From the NCBI GenBank assembly GCA_021613535.1, contig CP075493.1, positions 7,440,001-7,504,000 of the forward strand: a stretch of 64,000 nt of DNA, read 5' to 3'. Each line of letters starts with the position of its first letter. Positions within the stretch are counted from its first letter, which is position 1. Below the pieces are notes generated by a model. The model had not been told where the DNA came from. It made no database searches and saw nothing but the letters and a program-made list of their open reading frames with translations. Source of the DNA: Adineta vaga (Eukaryota > Rotifera). The position numbers and the translations under genes were made by a program. This document shows positions 1 through 12,481 of the stretch, in pieces.

Positions 1-2483
1 AGCTATTGTTCAAGCAAAATCCATTGGCATTGATCCACTTCTCGGACAAGTAAAAGAATTGTAAACTTGAATTATTTTTATTTTTATTTTCATTTTTTTT
101 AGTCTGTTATTTATGGTGAAGATTCATGTTCAATTAACGTTGTCCAAATTCATTCAATTCGTCTTCATACACCAACAACTGAACTTCTTCCCAATAAATT
201 TGTTCCATTAACTGTTCTTTCTTATGATCATCGAAAAAGACCAATTGTCGTTACCGATGTTTTTCTTCATTCATTGATATTTACATGGTCTTTATCAAAT
301 ACTTATCTTGCACAATTTCGTCCAATTATTGGTAATTTATCTTCCTATACGCGAACATTTGTTACCAATATTGAAACATTACGAACTGGTCATGTGAATG
401 TTGATGTTCGTTTAACAACGAATTCAAAAACATTAAATAAATTATTCTTTAAAAGTTCACATGAATTAACAAACTCAATCGAATTAAATATTCTTGAACC
501 ATTCTATCTAAATCATTTCGATGAAACACGAACCGTTTTATTAGGACCAAATTCTCGTTTGAATTTATATCATATACCAAATGATATCTCATTAGAATTA
601 TCATCAACATCGAAAAATATTCAATACGATTCAGATACGAAAACATTATTAACAGATCAACATTCCTATGGTGAAGCAATTTTATATATGAAATATCGTG
701 GAATAAAACAAGATAAGAAGAGTATTAGTTCATCAATTGTTGGCGCTTATTTAGTACAAGTTAAACCAATACATTATATACTTTTACAAAGTTATTTACC
801 ACATGAAACTTCGGCATTATTTTCTTCAATACCGGTAGATTATAAACTTCCATTAACTATTTCGTATCATGATGAATTAGGAAGAAGGTAAGATTTATTT
901 TCTTAAAAAAATATACGAATGTTTTGTTTTTCTCGTTGATTTTAGATTTGATGCAACATCGATTCTTCTTCAAACATTTTCTTATCGCAATGATATGATT
1001 TCATCGAATTTAAATAATACTCAACTCTATGAAATAGTTTCATTAAAGAATGGTTCAAATATACTGGTTTTTGATGGAGGTTTCGAACATTTACGTGCTT
1101 ATTTACCGATACAATCGAATAGTGGTTTTCTTTTACCAAAAACATCGATATCTCCATTGAAACAAACATATTTTATAAATGATATTGTTTGTTTTGAATC
1201 AAATTTAAATAATGATGAAACAAATCGTGATCGATGGACTGGTGATGATGGTATGTATGTCGATTCGAAATATGGTATTGGACAAATGATTATGGATGGT
1301 GAACGTCATTTACATTTGAAAATTGATGGACAAACAATAACAAGTGAACGATTTCATGTTCAAATACCTAATGAAATTAAATTATACAAAGGAACAAATG
1401 ATTTCCTATATGATGGAGAAGAAGGTATGTAATGAAAGAGAAGTTTTATTCAAACAATTTTCTCGTATATTCTTTAGGTAAAGTATATTCCTATCCGGTC
1501 ATTTTTGGTGCTAGTTCGACAACGAATCTACACGGTTCTTGTCATCGTGAAGGACTTGAACATGCACAATCAATTCGTACACTTCGACCAACATATGAAT
1601 GTCATCTTGATTTTATTAACAACACTTCGAAACATCCGAAAGCTTCAGGATTATTCAAAACTCAAGCTATATTCGATCTTGATCTAATGAGTTGGGCATG
1701 TCAAATTATTAGTAAATCTTCTCATGATTCAAGTATTTATGATGATTCATTACGATTAATTGTTCAAACACCATATCAAATAACATCCAATGAATTAATT
1801 ATACCTTATCAACCAAGATTTAAATTATCTTCAACATCATCCATCTATCTTTCAGAAGAACATCCATTTAATTCTATACATATATCAACATTACCAAACA
1901 ATGAAAAATATCTCAAATTAGAATCATCGGATCCGTCAATAGTTCGTGTTAAAAGAATACGACTGATCCATTTTTATACGATATTGAATTACGTCATGGT
2001 GCAAAAACGAATAATCAAGATCAAATTTATATTGATATTAAAAATACATTAACCGGACAGACACAACGTATACCAATTAAAGTTCAAAAACGATTTATTG
2101 ATAATCCAATTGGCCGTATTTTAGCAAGTCTTTTACTATGTGCATCATTAGCATTGATTGTGTATGGTTTAGCTAATCGTAAACCTTCGATAGCAAAGAT
2201 CCCTCCCATAATAACTAAACCAGTTTCATCATCAACACCACGTGTTTTACATTCACCTCCAACACCAAAACGACACCTACTTTTTGATGAGCATCATTCA
2301 TCTCCATTTGATACACCAACAACGATGCAACATCATGATCAACCAGTAGTAAGACTCTATTCAGCACAAGATGTACGTTCTCGATCTATAGCAAATACAC
2401 CACGATCAGCAATTAGTAATATGACATTGCCAATGACAGATGATCGAGATCTTCTATTACGTTATCAAAGACTGCATGAATAA
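1..2483 (+). CDS. NUP210: NUP210/gp210 nuclear pore membrane glycoprotein, C-terminal part (5' truncated)
   Basis: Large single-pass glycoprotein of the pore membrane; most of it lies in the perinuclear lumen and a short tail faces the pore. Only the 3' end is in the window: exons 1-49, 103-887, 946-1424 and 1478-2483 join in phase. The lumenal part is beta-rich Ig-like sequence. A transmembrane segment (ASLLLCASLALIVYG) is encoded at about 2127-2168, followed by a tail of about 100 residues with the CDK-type motif SPPTPKR; gp210 tails of vertebrates are known to be phosphorylated in mitosis. The frame breaks once at about 1950-1965: upstream codons run through GTT AAA AGA, while the conserved continuation (DPFLYDIELRHG) is one base out of step. 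An extra A in the AAAA run at 1951-1954 would restore it, so an undercalled homopolymer is likely. Identity rests on TM/tail layout and overall similarity; fairly confident. Confidence 0.8.
1948..1967 (+). other. Apparent -1 frame break in NUP210
   Basis: Codons before this point are in the frame of 1951; codons after it are in the frame of 965 (GAT CCA at 1965). No intron of credible size fits. A one-base loss in the AAAA run at 1951-1954 is the simplest cause. Confidence 0.7.
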
Positions 2484-3287
2484 AATATGGATCTGTTTGG
2501 TTTATCTCAGGGATCCACCGGTGTTCTCTGTTTTTCTTTGTGATAGAAGTGTTTTACTTTCGAAAAGAAAAAGAAGGCAAAACATTTGTATATTCATTCT
2601 CATATTTGTGTGTGTGTGTGTACTAGGTCAATTTTGTTTTGTGTATGTGCTTCTTTATTTCTTGTGTATTAATCTAGAAGAGTTGTTTTTCTTTTGTTCT
2701 CTTGTTGTGATTTATGAAAGCAAACAAAATGATTTCTTTTCTTTTTTCCTTCCTTTTTGAAATAGAAAATATATATTTGGAGATGATGCATTTCTCTCTA
2801 TTGCATACTTTGAAGAACTAACATCCTAAATTATAAAACTGTTCAATATTAATGTGATACACGTATATGATATTTGTAAAACTAAACTGATGATTGAATT
2901 TTTGTGACTGTAAATTACTTCTTGAGAACACTTATAAACTTTCAAGTTATCTAATCCATTTTTCAAGATCAAGTTCGCTGACATTGGAAACTTGAATAGA
3001 ATATTGTTTATAACACAATTAGCATGATGTATGTGATTTATATGGAATATGTATCACAATGCTTTTGACATATTCAAATTAGTTGTCAATAAAAATTGAA
3101 TCAATTATTCATTCGAATCTTGTTTTGATTAATTTCGATGATCTTTTGTTTTCAAGTTTGAATTCAATCTGTACTGGTTTGACTATGACATTTTCGAACA
3201 ATCATTTTTCGTTTTTTTAACACGAATACGTAGTCTATATATTCATTCAATTGAAACATACGAATGTCCTTTTCGTTCTAGATCATC
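2484..3287. other. Intergenic: NUP210 3' UTR and CPD upstream region
   Basis: AT-rich, with a short TG run near 2610-2620. No conserved coding exon seen. The open frame at 2440-2760 is a low-complexity read-through of the 3' UTR. Confidence 0.6.
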
Positions 3288-6200
3288 ATGTATAGAAATA
3301 TTCCTTCCTTGTCCTATCTTTTATTCTTATTAATATATTCATCATTAGTCTATTGTCAACGTTCTCCACTAAAAGTTGAAAAAGATTCTGCTGTTTATGA
3401 ACTATTAAAACATTATCATCATTATGATGAATTAAAACAACTTCTGAATACATGGACAAATAGTTATACTAAACTCACACAATTATTTAGTGTCGGTACA
3501 ACTAACAAAGGAAGAGAATTATTCGTCATGCGTTTAACGTCACCGACAACAACGATCAATGATGATGAACATGATGAATTTCAATTATTAAAACCAAAAT
3601 TTAAATGGATAGCAAATATGCATGGTGATGAAACTATTGGAAGAGAAATGATGATTGCTTTAATATATTATTTATTATTAAATTCAAAATCTGATTCACG
3701 AATTAATCGTTTATTATCAACAACAGATATTTATATTATGCCCAGTATGAATCCGGTAGATTGATTACAGAAGATCTTTTCAAGAAATGAAATATAATTG
3801 TTTGATCTTTTCTTTCGAAATATTATTTTAGGATGGTTTTGAACAAGCTGTCGAAGGTAGTTGTGACGGTCAGGCGCCAAGTGGTCGAGAAAATTCTCTT
3901 AATATTGATCTTAATCGAGATTTTCCATCTCCTTATCAATCATTAAAATCAATGACAAATGGTACAAGAGGTGATCTTTTCTATGGTCGACAACAAGAAA
4001 CTATTGCTGTAATGAAATGGATATTAAAAGAAAATTTTGTTCTAAGTGCAAATTTACATGGTGGTTCTCTCGTTGCTTCTTATCCCTATGATGAAACACG
4101 TACTCATCAATCCATCTATGCAGAATCACCTGATGATGACTTATTTCGTTTTCTCGCACATACCTATGCCGAAAAACATTCCACAATGAATAAACGTGAA
4201 TTCAAAACTAATTTATTTAACCTTAAATATGCCGAATTTTGTTTTCTTTTTAATCAGGTGTTGAATGTGGCGAACAGTTTACTGATGGAATAACCAATGG
4301 TGCTAATTGGTATGATGTTTCAGGTGGTATGCAAGATTTTAATTACTTGCATAGTAATACATTTGAAATTACATTGGAATTAAGTTGTTGTAAATATCCA
4401 TCATCCAACGATGGTCTTCTACAAAAAGAATGGGATAAGAATAAAGAAGCACTTTTAACTTATATGGAAATGGTAAATATTCATCGAAAATTAAAATGAA
4501 AGTAAAGATATAACATTGCTTAACTATTTAGACTCATTTTGGTGTCAAAGGTTTCATTCGTGATACTCTTACAAGAACAGGAATATCTGGTGCATTGATC
4601 CAAATTCAAGGTATTCTTCATCCAGTTCGTAGTGTTACATCAGGTGCATATTGGCGTTTATTATTACCTGGCTCATATAATATAACAGTTACAGCATCTG
4701 GATATATAGCTCAAACAAAACATAATATAAATATTATTAATGAAAATTCAACAAATGTAAGAAGAATGAGAGATGATTGATAAAATTTCATTTAAATATT
4801 TCTAGGCACTTCGTCTTGATTTTGATCTTCAACCAAGTACACAAGATATGCCCATATCAGCTGAAAATATATCTGCAATAAATAGTATTTATGATACATT
4901 ATCAAATTATGCTAAACAATTAACAAGCGATTCTCGTGATGAATTACTTAGAACGTTACTCGAACCTACGGTGAATTTTCAATATCATATTTATGATTCT
5001 CTAGTAACAAAATTAAAAGAGTTAAATGCAAAATATCCAAATATCACGACACTATATACGATTGGACAAAGTGTAGAAAAACGTAATCTATGGGTCATGA
5101 TTATTAGTGATCATCCACTTATTCATGAAGCAGGTGAACCTGAAGTTCGATATGTTGGAAACGTACATGGTGATGAAACTGTCGGACGTGAATGTTTACT
5201 TCTATTGATTGAATATTTATGTATTAATTATCAAAAAAATGATTATATTACTAAACTTATTGATAATGTAAGTGAATATTTCAGTGATCAATCATTGATA
5301 TAGAAAATCTCTTGTGGTTTTTTTTCTCTCTGTATAGGTTCGTATACATATTCTTCCAACATTGAATCCGGATGGTTTTGAATATGATTATAAACAAGCG
5401 AAACATGCCGAAGGCAAAGGTCGTTTGAATTCACATGATGTTGATTTAAATCGAAATTTTCCGCGAATCGAACTCGAACAATCATTGAAAGCAGATGTTG
5501 CTAAACCAAAAACAGAATTTAGTAATAATCAAAATCGTTTGGATAAATTTTCTACGGGAAAATATTTATTAGAACCAGAAGTTCATGCTGCAATACATTG
5601 GTCACTTATTTATCCATTTGTTCTTTCGGGAAATTTACATGGCGGTGCACTTGTTGCTAATTATCCATTCGATAGTAGAATTAAAGATTCAACTAGACAA
5701 GAAAGTAAATCACCAGATGATTCAACATTTGTCATGTTATCCAAATCTTATTCACAAGCACATCGACAAATGTTTAAAGATCAATCGTGTATACAATTTC
5801 ACGATGGAATAACCAATGGTGCTGCATGGTATGTAATCGAAGGTGGAATGCAAGATTGGTCATATGTGTATACATCGAATATGGAAATAACAATTGAAGT
5901 TGGTTGTGAAAAATATCCGAAAGAAAATGAATTAGAAATTTATTGGAATGACAATAAAGGAGCTTTATTAGCATTTATGACACAAGTAATTTACAAAGAA
6001 ATGAAATACATTGTTTTTAGCTTTTCTTTTTTTTTGCTTTTAGGTTGTCCATGGTATTCGTGGTTTTGTCTTCGATATTAAAACACAAACAGCAATATCA
6101 GGTGCATCGATTTATGTTCATGGTATTGAACATAATGTTAGTAGTTATCGAGATGGTGATTTCTTTCGCATCCTATCACCGGGAATATATGATATAACAG

Positions 6201-6779
6201 CTGAGCGTAATGGGTATGTTCGAAGATATATTCTCTTTTAAAATTCTATGTTTTCTAATTAGATATATATCAGAAACAAAAAGAAATATTCTCGTAACGA
6301 ATCAATCTTCAACTTATATTGAATTTAAATTAAAACCGAAATATTCTTCTGATGTTGAAACTTCGGATAAGAATTCGTCAAAACTTGAAAAGATTTATAA
6401 TAAATCAAAAGAATTTGTCTTACATCGAACATTATTTTTGATCATTGTTGGTATCCTTGGTTTGTATATCAAATGTTTTATCTCAATAAAAGAAAAGAAA
6501 TTTGATTGTTTTTTTTTGTTTTCTTCAGCATTAACTTTTGCTATGATCTTTGGAGTTATTGTTTTGTATTTACGTGGTCGTTCTTATTCAATTATATCAT
6601 CTCAATCACGTGTCGGTTTTCAACGATACGAACCTATTCCTCAAGATGAAAACGATACATTCACTATGTCTCGAAATAATAGACATAAAACTATACGAAA
6701 TACTCATGCATTACCAAGTGATTCCGAAGAAGATGAAACATTATTTTCTCCCGAAACACAACGAGCAATATTCGCTTAA
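3288..6779 (+). CDS. CPD: Carboxypeptidase D-like M14 metallocarboxypeptidase, two catalytic domains
   Basis: Type I membrane carboxypeptidase removing C-terminal Arg/Lys from peptides in the secretory pathway. Nine exons (3288-3755, 3832-4195, 4258-4472, 4532-4756, 4806-5267, 5338-5985, 6044-6213, 6263-6450, 6529-6779) give 996 residues. A signal peptide ([20 protein letters not shown]) leads. Domain 1 has zinc-site [32 protein letters not shown] and the catalytic Glu region [12 protein letters not shown], then a transthyretin-like domain (about 4532-4760). Domain 2 repeats the plan: [55 protein letters not shown], then a second transthyretin-like domain. A TM segment (about 6420-6580) and an acidic cytosolic tail end it. 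Both domains keep all visible catalytic residues. Vertebrate CPD has a third, inactive domain, which is absent here. Introns are 47-78 nt. Confidence 0.93.
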
Positions 6780-7748
6780 ACTTCTGACTCCTCATTATAT
6801 ATTCTCTATAATCATGTCTTTCAATTATTTTCTCAAAATTTCTTTTATTTCATTTTTAGTAATCTGAATCTCATTTTTACTAACAGTAACTTTTACTAAT
6901 ATTTTTCTAATTTTTATTAATCAATTTAATTCAAAAAATAAAACATATACTTTGACGCATATTTTTAAGTGAAATACTATTCAATTCTTAACATTCGTTT
7001 TTCTACACGTATTTTTAGTCATGCAAAGCTATGTTGAAAGTATGTTGGAAGATGAGAGAAAAGAATCACGTATTGTTATTCTATAGATCAGATTTTTTTG
7101 CATCCTCACGTTATGTAAAGCTGCTTTGAATATCGCTACAAACGAGTACAATATTATTATAAATCCTTGTGTACATGAACAGCGTTTATATTAATTATTC
7201 GGTAAATTTGTATGACAAGCCGCTAAGAACATCGTAGTATCAATGATTTTGATGGTTTTTATTTCAATAAATGAACACAGATAGAACCCTTAATATATTC
7301 CTTATTTCAATGAAGTACAATCTGTTGTTTCTTTTTCATTAAAAAAACCAACCTATGCAGTATCTTTATCGAGAGAAATTTTCTCGAATCTTGTATACGT
7401 GACAGATACCACTATGTTATTAACAGATTGTTTTAAGTACAAAGCAATGAATTGTAGAACGAAAAGCATTTTTAGGATTGTATTTTAATCATAACTGATC
7501 ATACTGTTTTTTCTTTCATAATTTTGTGTAGGCATCTTATCCAAAAATGATTTATATTTGTTTTTATTTATTATTTTGAAAAGATTATTTATGATAGTCT
7601 ATGAATACGTCACAATGTATGCAGAAATGATTATAAAATAGGACGAGTCTATTATCAGTGCTATACATCAATAAACAAAATATTTTCTATATAGATATAT
7701 GCTCTTCTATACAATTACTTCAAAACGAATTGGAGAAATTAAATTGAT
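6780..7748. other. Intergenic between CPD and GCH1
   Basis: AT-rich, several AATAAA-type signals (for example near 6938 and 7265). No coding exon or RNA gene recognised. Confidence 0.5.
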
Positions 7749-8847
7749 ATGTCCGAATCTTTTTCTCAACAACGAATTATGTATACATTAGAAAAAACTG
7801 ACAATAAAAATAAAAAAGAGAATGGAACCGTTTCACTTTCTTTTAATGGTCATGAAAGCATCGAAGATTACGAAACAGAAAAGACATCTACATCATTATC
7901 AATGACAAATGGTGATCAATTACATCGATCTACTCGAAATCGTCGAGCAAGCGTATATGATGATAATGCTCTTCGTGAAAATGATACGGATTTTATTCAT
8001 AGTGAACGATTGACATCATTGACTTCATCTTATAAAGATATATTAGTTAGTATTGGTGAAGATCCGTTACGAGAAGGTACAGATTTGATTAGATATTCAA
8101 TTCTTTTCCTAGATTTCATTCTTAGGTTTATTGAAAACACCAAAACGTGCTGCTGAAGCAATGTTATTTTTCACAAAAGGTTACGAGCAATCTATCAGCG
8201 AAGTCGTCAATGATGCTATTTTCGAAGAAGATTGTGAAGATATGGTTATTGTGAAAGATATTGATATATTTTCATTATGTGAACATCATTTGTATGCATT
8301 TTAAAAGAAGAAAAAAAAATTTCATTTAGTCTAACGTTGATTGTTTTTCTTTCTTTCAGAGTACCCTTCTTTGGAAAAGTAGCTGTTGGTTATCTTCCTA
8401 AAGATAAAGTTATTGGATTAAGTAAAATTGCTAGGCAAGAAAAGACTTTCGTTTTTTATTCTATTCTATTCTATATATTATCGATTACTTTAAAAGGATT
8501 GTTGAAGTATACAGTCGTCGTCTTCAAGGTAAAATAATTATAATTTATTATAAAGATGATTATTTTGTTATTTTCTCATAGTTCAAGAACGTTTAACTCG
8601 ACAAATAGCTGAAGCTATTCAAGAAGCACTTAATCCACGAGGTGTAGCTGTTATTGTTGAGTGTGTGTAAGTAGAAGATAGGTTAATTTGTAATCTAGAA
8701 TTCAAGTCATTTACTTGCAGTCATATGTGTATGGTTATGCGTGGTGCTCAAAAAGTTAATTCACGTACAACAACATCTTCAATGCTTGGCGTTTTTCGTA
8801 GTGATCAAAAAACACGCGAAGAATTTTTGTCACTTGCAAAAATTTGA
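7749..8847 (+). CDS. GCH1: GTP cyclohydrolase I
   Basis: Converts GTP to 7,8-dihydroneopterin triphosphate, the first step of tetrahydrobiopterin synthesis; cytosolic homodecamer. Six exons (7749-8076, 8126-8291, 8360-8434, 8497-8528, 8582-8666, 8721-8847) give 270 residues, close to animal enzymes. Conserved blocks: [49 protein letters not shown] (zinc Cys and His), [40 protein letters not shown] (third zinc ligand Cys) and a C-terminus [12 protein letters not shown]. The N-terminal 75 residues are Ser/Thr/Asn-rich and variable, as in other animals. The intron after 8434 begins GC, not GT: the codon pair IAR-IVE is invariant in the family, so this GC-AG intron is well supported. Start chosen as the first Met of the open frame. 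Confidence 0.97.
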
Positions 8848-9914
8848 AAGTTTTATTTAATATAGTAATAAAACGACAAAAGACCAATGCGCTTTTTTTA
8901 TTGACGATCGTTAACATGTCATTTTTCGCTGATTCACGTTGTTTTAATGACTTCAATATGCAAACAATGATTGTACTAGTTTGAAACGATCGGTTTCGAT
9001 TAATCTTGTCAGGACTATGAATGAGTAGACAGTTTAACAAGGAAGAAACACTAAATATAAGCACGGTTACTCCTACTCACAATGAATAAACATGTTTATC
9101 TTTGGAAAAAAACAACTTATAAACGATATTTATACCAATAGCAATTGAATCTAATACATAGACGCATTTTATCTGCAAAAAGATTTTTTTCTAATTGTGA
9201 AATGTCTTGATAAATAGGAGTCAATAATCTACATTTTTTTCTTTTTTCTTTTAAATTATGACGAAAATGATTCATCAATAGATATAATAACAAATACTTC
9301 TATACAGATATTAAATATCCTAAGAAACATATTCTTTTTAGGGATCGTTATTCGATCTACTGATGATTTGTTTAAATTCGAAAGCAAGAGAAAGCTATAT
9401 AGAAATTGTATGGGATCAGGTATTCCTGTAGTGATGAATTATGGCTGCAATGAAAAAGAAATCCAACTTTGAATTTGTTCTTATATATCGTCTCGAAAAA
9501 GAAATAGCACGATAAAAATACACTGTCAGCAGATTTCTTTGATTTTTATGTCCTGTCGATGGTAATAAAATGCAATTTGCCTTTGTATTTTTCTTCTATC
9601 GCATATCTAATTTCTTCTTTTACATATTGACAAGTTTTCAAAAAAATCTATTGATAGAGATGATTCATATCTTTAATAACTTCTTTATAACACATATTGT
9701 ACGTTTGCTTAAAACCTGGATTACTAATTTTTGTTGTTCTTACCTCTTTTACATATATATACATAAAAGGGTAATGTTTTTTCTTTCTCTTTCTGCCATC
9801 GTTGTATAAATATCATCGATTCACCTGTCACAACGTCTAACTCGGGTTTTATATACAAGTGATATAACATCAGTATAATATTTCTTTGCAAATCGTTGAT
9901 TAATAACAACTAAT
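8848..9914. other. Intergenic between GCH1 and the calcium sensor gene
   Basis: A poly(A) signal-like AATAAA lies at about 8867, just after the GCH1 stop. The remaining sequence is AT-rich; open frames on both strands here show no recognisable protein. Confidence 0.5.
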
Positions 9915-10893
9915 ATGGGTAACAAAGGAGCAAAAAAAAGTGGATCAACTGAATTAACAACAAAACGTTTGTATTCAATTGATTGAATTCCATATGAATA
10001 TTCAATTGTTTTCTTATTAAATTGTAGAAATTGCTATGCTTCGAGCCAATACAAAATATAGCGAACGAGGTAAGTAAAATTATTGTTTTGTAATACAATA
10101 TTTTATTGATTATTTTTGCTTATCGATAGAAATTCGTGAATGGCATGCGGTTAGTTGATTTAAAATAGAAACAATATGTAGACATTTTCCAATGAATGTA
10201 TTTCAGGGTTTTCTTCGTGATTGTCCTAATGGTCGACTTGATAAGAAGAAATTTATTGAAGTCTACAAACAATTCTATCCTCAAGGCAAAGCAGATAATT
10301 TCTGCAAGTAAGATTTCAATGGACTGAAATTTTCGAACCTTGCCTTTTATCATATTTTAGACTTGCATTTGATACATTCGATGCTAATGATGATGGTACA
10401 ATTGATTTTGATGAATTTCTTCTTGCTATTTCGGCAACAAGTCATGGCGATATTGATGATCGACTTTCAGTTGCATTTGATATGTAAGTTTTTTTTTCTT
10501 TGGAAATATGTTTCCCTATATGATTTTTATTACATTGATAGGTATGATATATCCGATGATGGATTTATTGATCAAAAGGAATTATCAAAAATGATTACAG
10601 CTATGGTAAGAATTTGTTTTTATGGGATAGAAGAAGACAATATTGTTGTGTTTAGTACGATCTTGTTGGTGAAACTGATCGTAAAGGTGATCGTGATCCA
10701 AAGAAACGTGCTACAGAAATTATTACAAAACTCGATGTTGGTGGTGATAAAAAATTAAACAAACAAGAATTTATTGCTGGGTAAGTCATGTCAGATTCGT
10801 TACTATATATATAATATAAACCTCTTTATTTCGCTTTTAATTAGATGCAAAAATGATCCTGTTATTCGTAAATTACTTGCACCAAATGCTTAA
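9915..10893 (+). CDS. Neuronal calcium sensor family protein (NCS-1/hippocalcin/visinin-like)
   Basis: Small Ca2+ sensor that binds membranes through an N-terminal myristoyl group. Eight exons (9915-9966, 10028-10069, 10130-10149, 10207-10307, 10361-10483, 10542-10605, 10656-10780, 10845-10893) give 191 residues, the usual size. It starts MGNKGAKK, a myristoylation signal. EF-hand 1 is degenerate with the family's CPNG signature (FLRDCPNGRLDKKKF). EF2 (DTFDANDDGTIDFDEF) and EF3 (DMYDISDDGFIDQKEL) have full Ca2+ loops. EF4 (LDVGGDKKLNKQEF) lacks an Asp at one ligand position and may bind weakly. YKQFYPQGKADNF matches the NCS linker. Exon 3 is only 20 nt. The exact subfamily cannot be decided: the C-terminal tail is short and divergent. 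Confidence 0.93.
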
Positions 10894-12322
10894 AAATTCA
10901 ATGAACCTTACTGACATTTCTCATTTTTCATAAATATTGTAGTGAATTTCTTGTTTTTTTCATTTTCAAAATATTAACAAAACTAGAACACGTGTAACGA
11001 AATTGTCTAACTCAAAGAATTCAATAAACATTCTTTTTTCCATCTGAAAGCTTTCATATTTTGTTGATTCAATTCATTCGGATGAATTATACGAATTAAA
11101 AACTACTTAAGTTACATTCACTACTCCCACTCACATCTTTAAGTATCATATATATGCGTTTATCCACAATCCATCATAAAGAATCGAAAATATGTTGTTC
11201 TCCAATTGTAATACATTCATCAAATGAAGGATTATGTCGAAGAGAACTGATGATTGAACATAATCATCTCATTCCGCAATAGAGACTTTCAATTTTAAAT
11301 TTCATACTTGCATGTGAGATTGATTGTCATTGAATAAATATCATCGTTTCCATTAAAGATTTAATTATCTTTTAATGGTTCACAACTCGACCAACGACAT
11401 TCATATATAATTACAGATAAATAACTAATCGATTAAAAAAGAAATATAGATAGTGAAGAAAAAGAAAAAGCAATATGGAAAAGTAATAATCAGTCGATGC
11501 AGTTAGAATAAAGAACAAATTATATTAAAGAAAAGAAAAGAGACATGTGTTAAATAAGTTTAGCATACAAGATTTTATTAGACGAACTGTCGTCAATGGA
11601 ATAGAATCTCTTTCAGTATTAGGACATTTTCATCATGAGAGATTTACTATCGAATGAATAGAAACCTTTTCTTCACATTCTATTTGATTTCTTACCATTA
11701 TTTGTTGTAATAAAACAGCAAACATCAAGACAGTAAGCATGATTTGTCTACTTTGTCAAGGTCTAATGCTATTCCAATGACTAGAACGAAGGAATCGTTT
11801 TCTTTAGATAAAATTCATAGATTTGTCGTTGATGAGTGCTATGCAAATTCAACTGACACATCATGATGAAAGTATTCATCGAAAGTGTCAAATTCAGTTG
11901 ATAAATTATTTCCGTAACATTTCTTTCATCACGATGATCATTTTAATATTTCTTATACGAACATTTTCCATTGATTAATGTATCTTAGCTTCTTCACTTA
12001 TCTATTTCATTCTTTTCTTATACAAGATTAAAATTACTTTCAGAGAGACATTTTTTTGGAACAGTACTTCATATAATTCTCATTCTATTATACTGAATTT
12101 TTATTCATTCTGGTTAATATGAGATGCTATGGCAAAGACAAATAACATGTACACATACACAACTATATATATATATACAGGAAATTTGATAAACAAAAGC
12201 AACTAGATTATTGATGGCATTGTGATGTGTGTTTGTTAAGAGCATTTCTTTGATTTCTTATCTTTGTTCTATTCATTTTGTAGTCTGTCTATATTATGAA
12301 TAATAGTTACGATTGAATAATC
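10894..12322. other. Intergenic upstream of the K2P gene
   Basis: Begins with a 3' UTR ending near AATAAA at 11023-11028. The rest is AT-rich with a TA run near 12164-12176. Probably holds K2P promoter elements, but nothing specific was recognised. Confidence 0.5.
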
Positions 12323-12481
12323 ATGCATTTCTTTCGACTTAAAGCACAATATCAATCACCAAGTGAAAATGATCAACTCGATTTACCTGAAGATTCCTGT
12401 CGACAAACTATAACATCTTCATCAGCAATACCAGATGAATCGAAAGCCCGCTTGTGGCAATCATTACCAGTTATTGAAAAA
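12323..12481 (+). CDS. K2P candidate alternative first exon A
   Basis: ATG followed by 53 codons (MHFFRLKAQY...LPVIEK), acidic/Ser-rich, ending in phase 0 at a strong donor GTAAGT. Fits the phase-0 acceptor of the common exon at 16683. Confidence 0.6.

Noticed and set aside
449-679. Minus-strand open frame inside NUP210
   Set aside because: Shadow of the coding strand; no signal of its own.
1947-1960. A 14-nt GT...AG stretch in NUP210 whose removal restores the frame
   Set aside because: Far below any known animal intron length; a one-base homopolymer error explains the break better.
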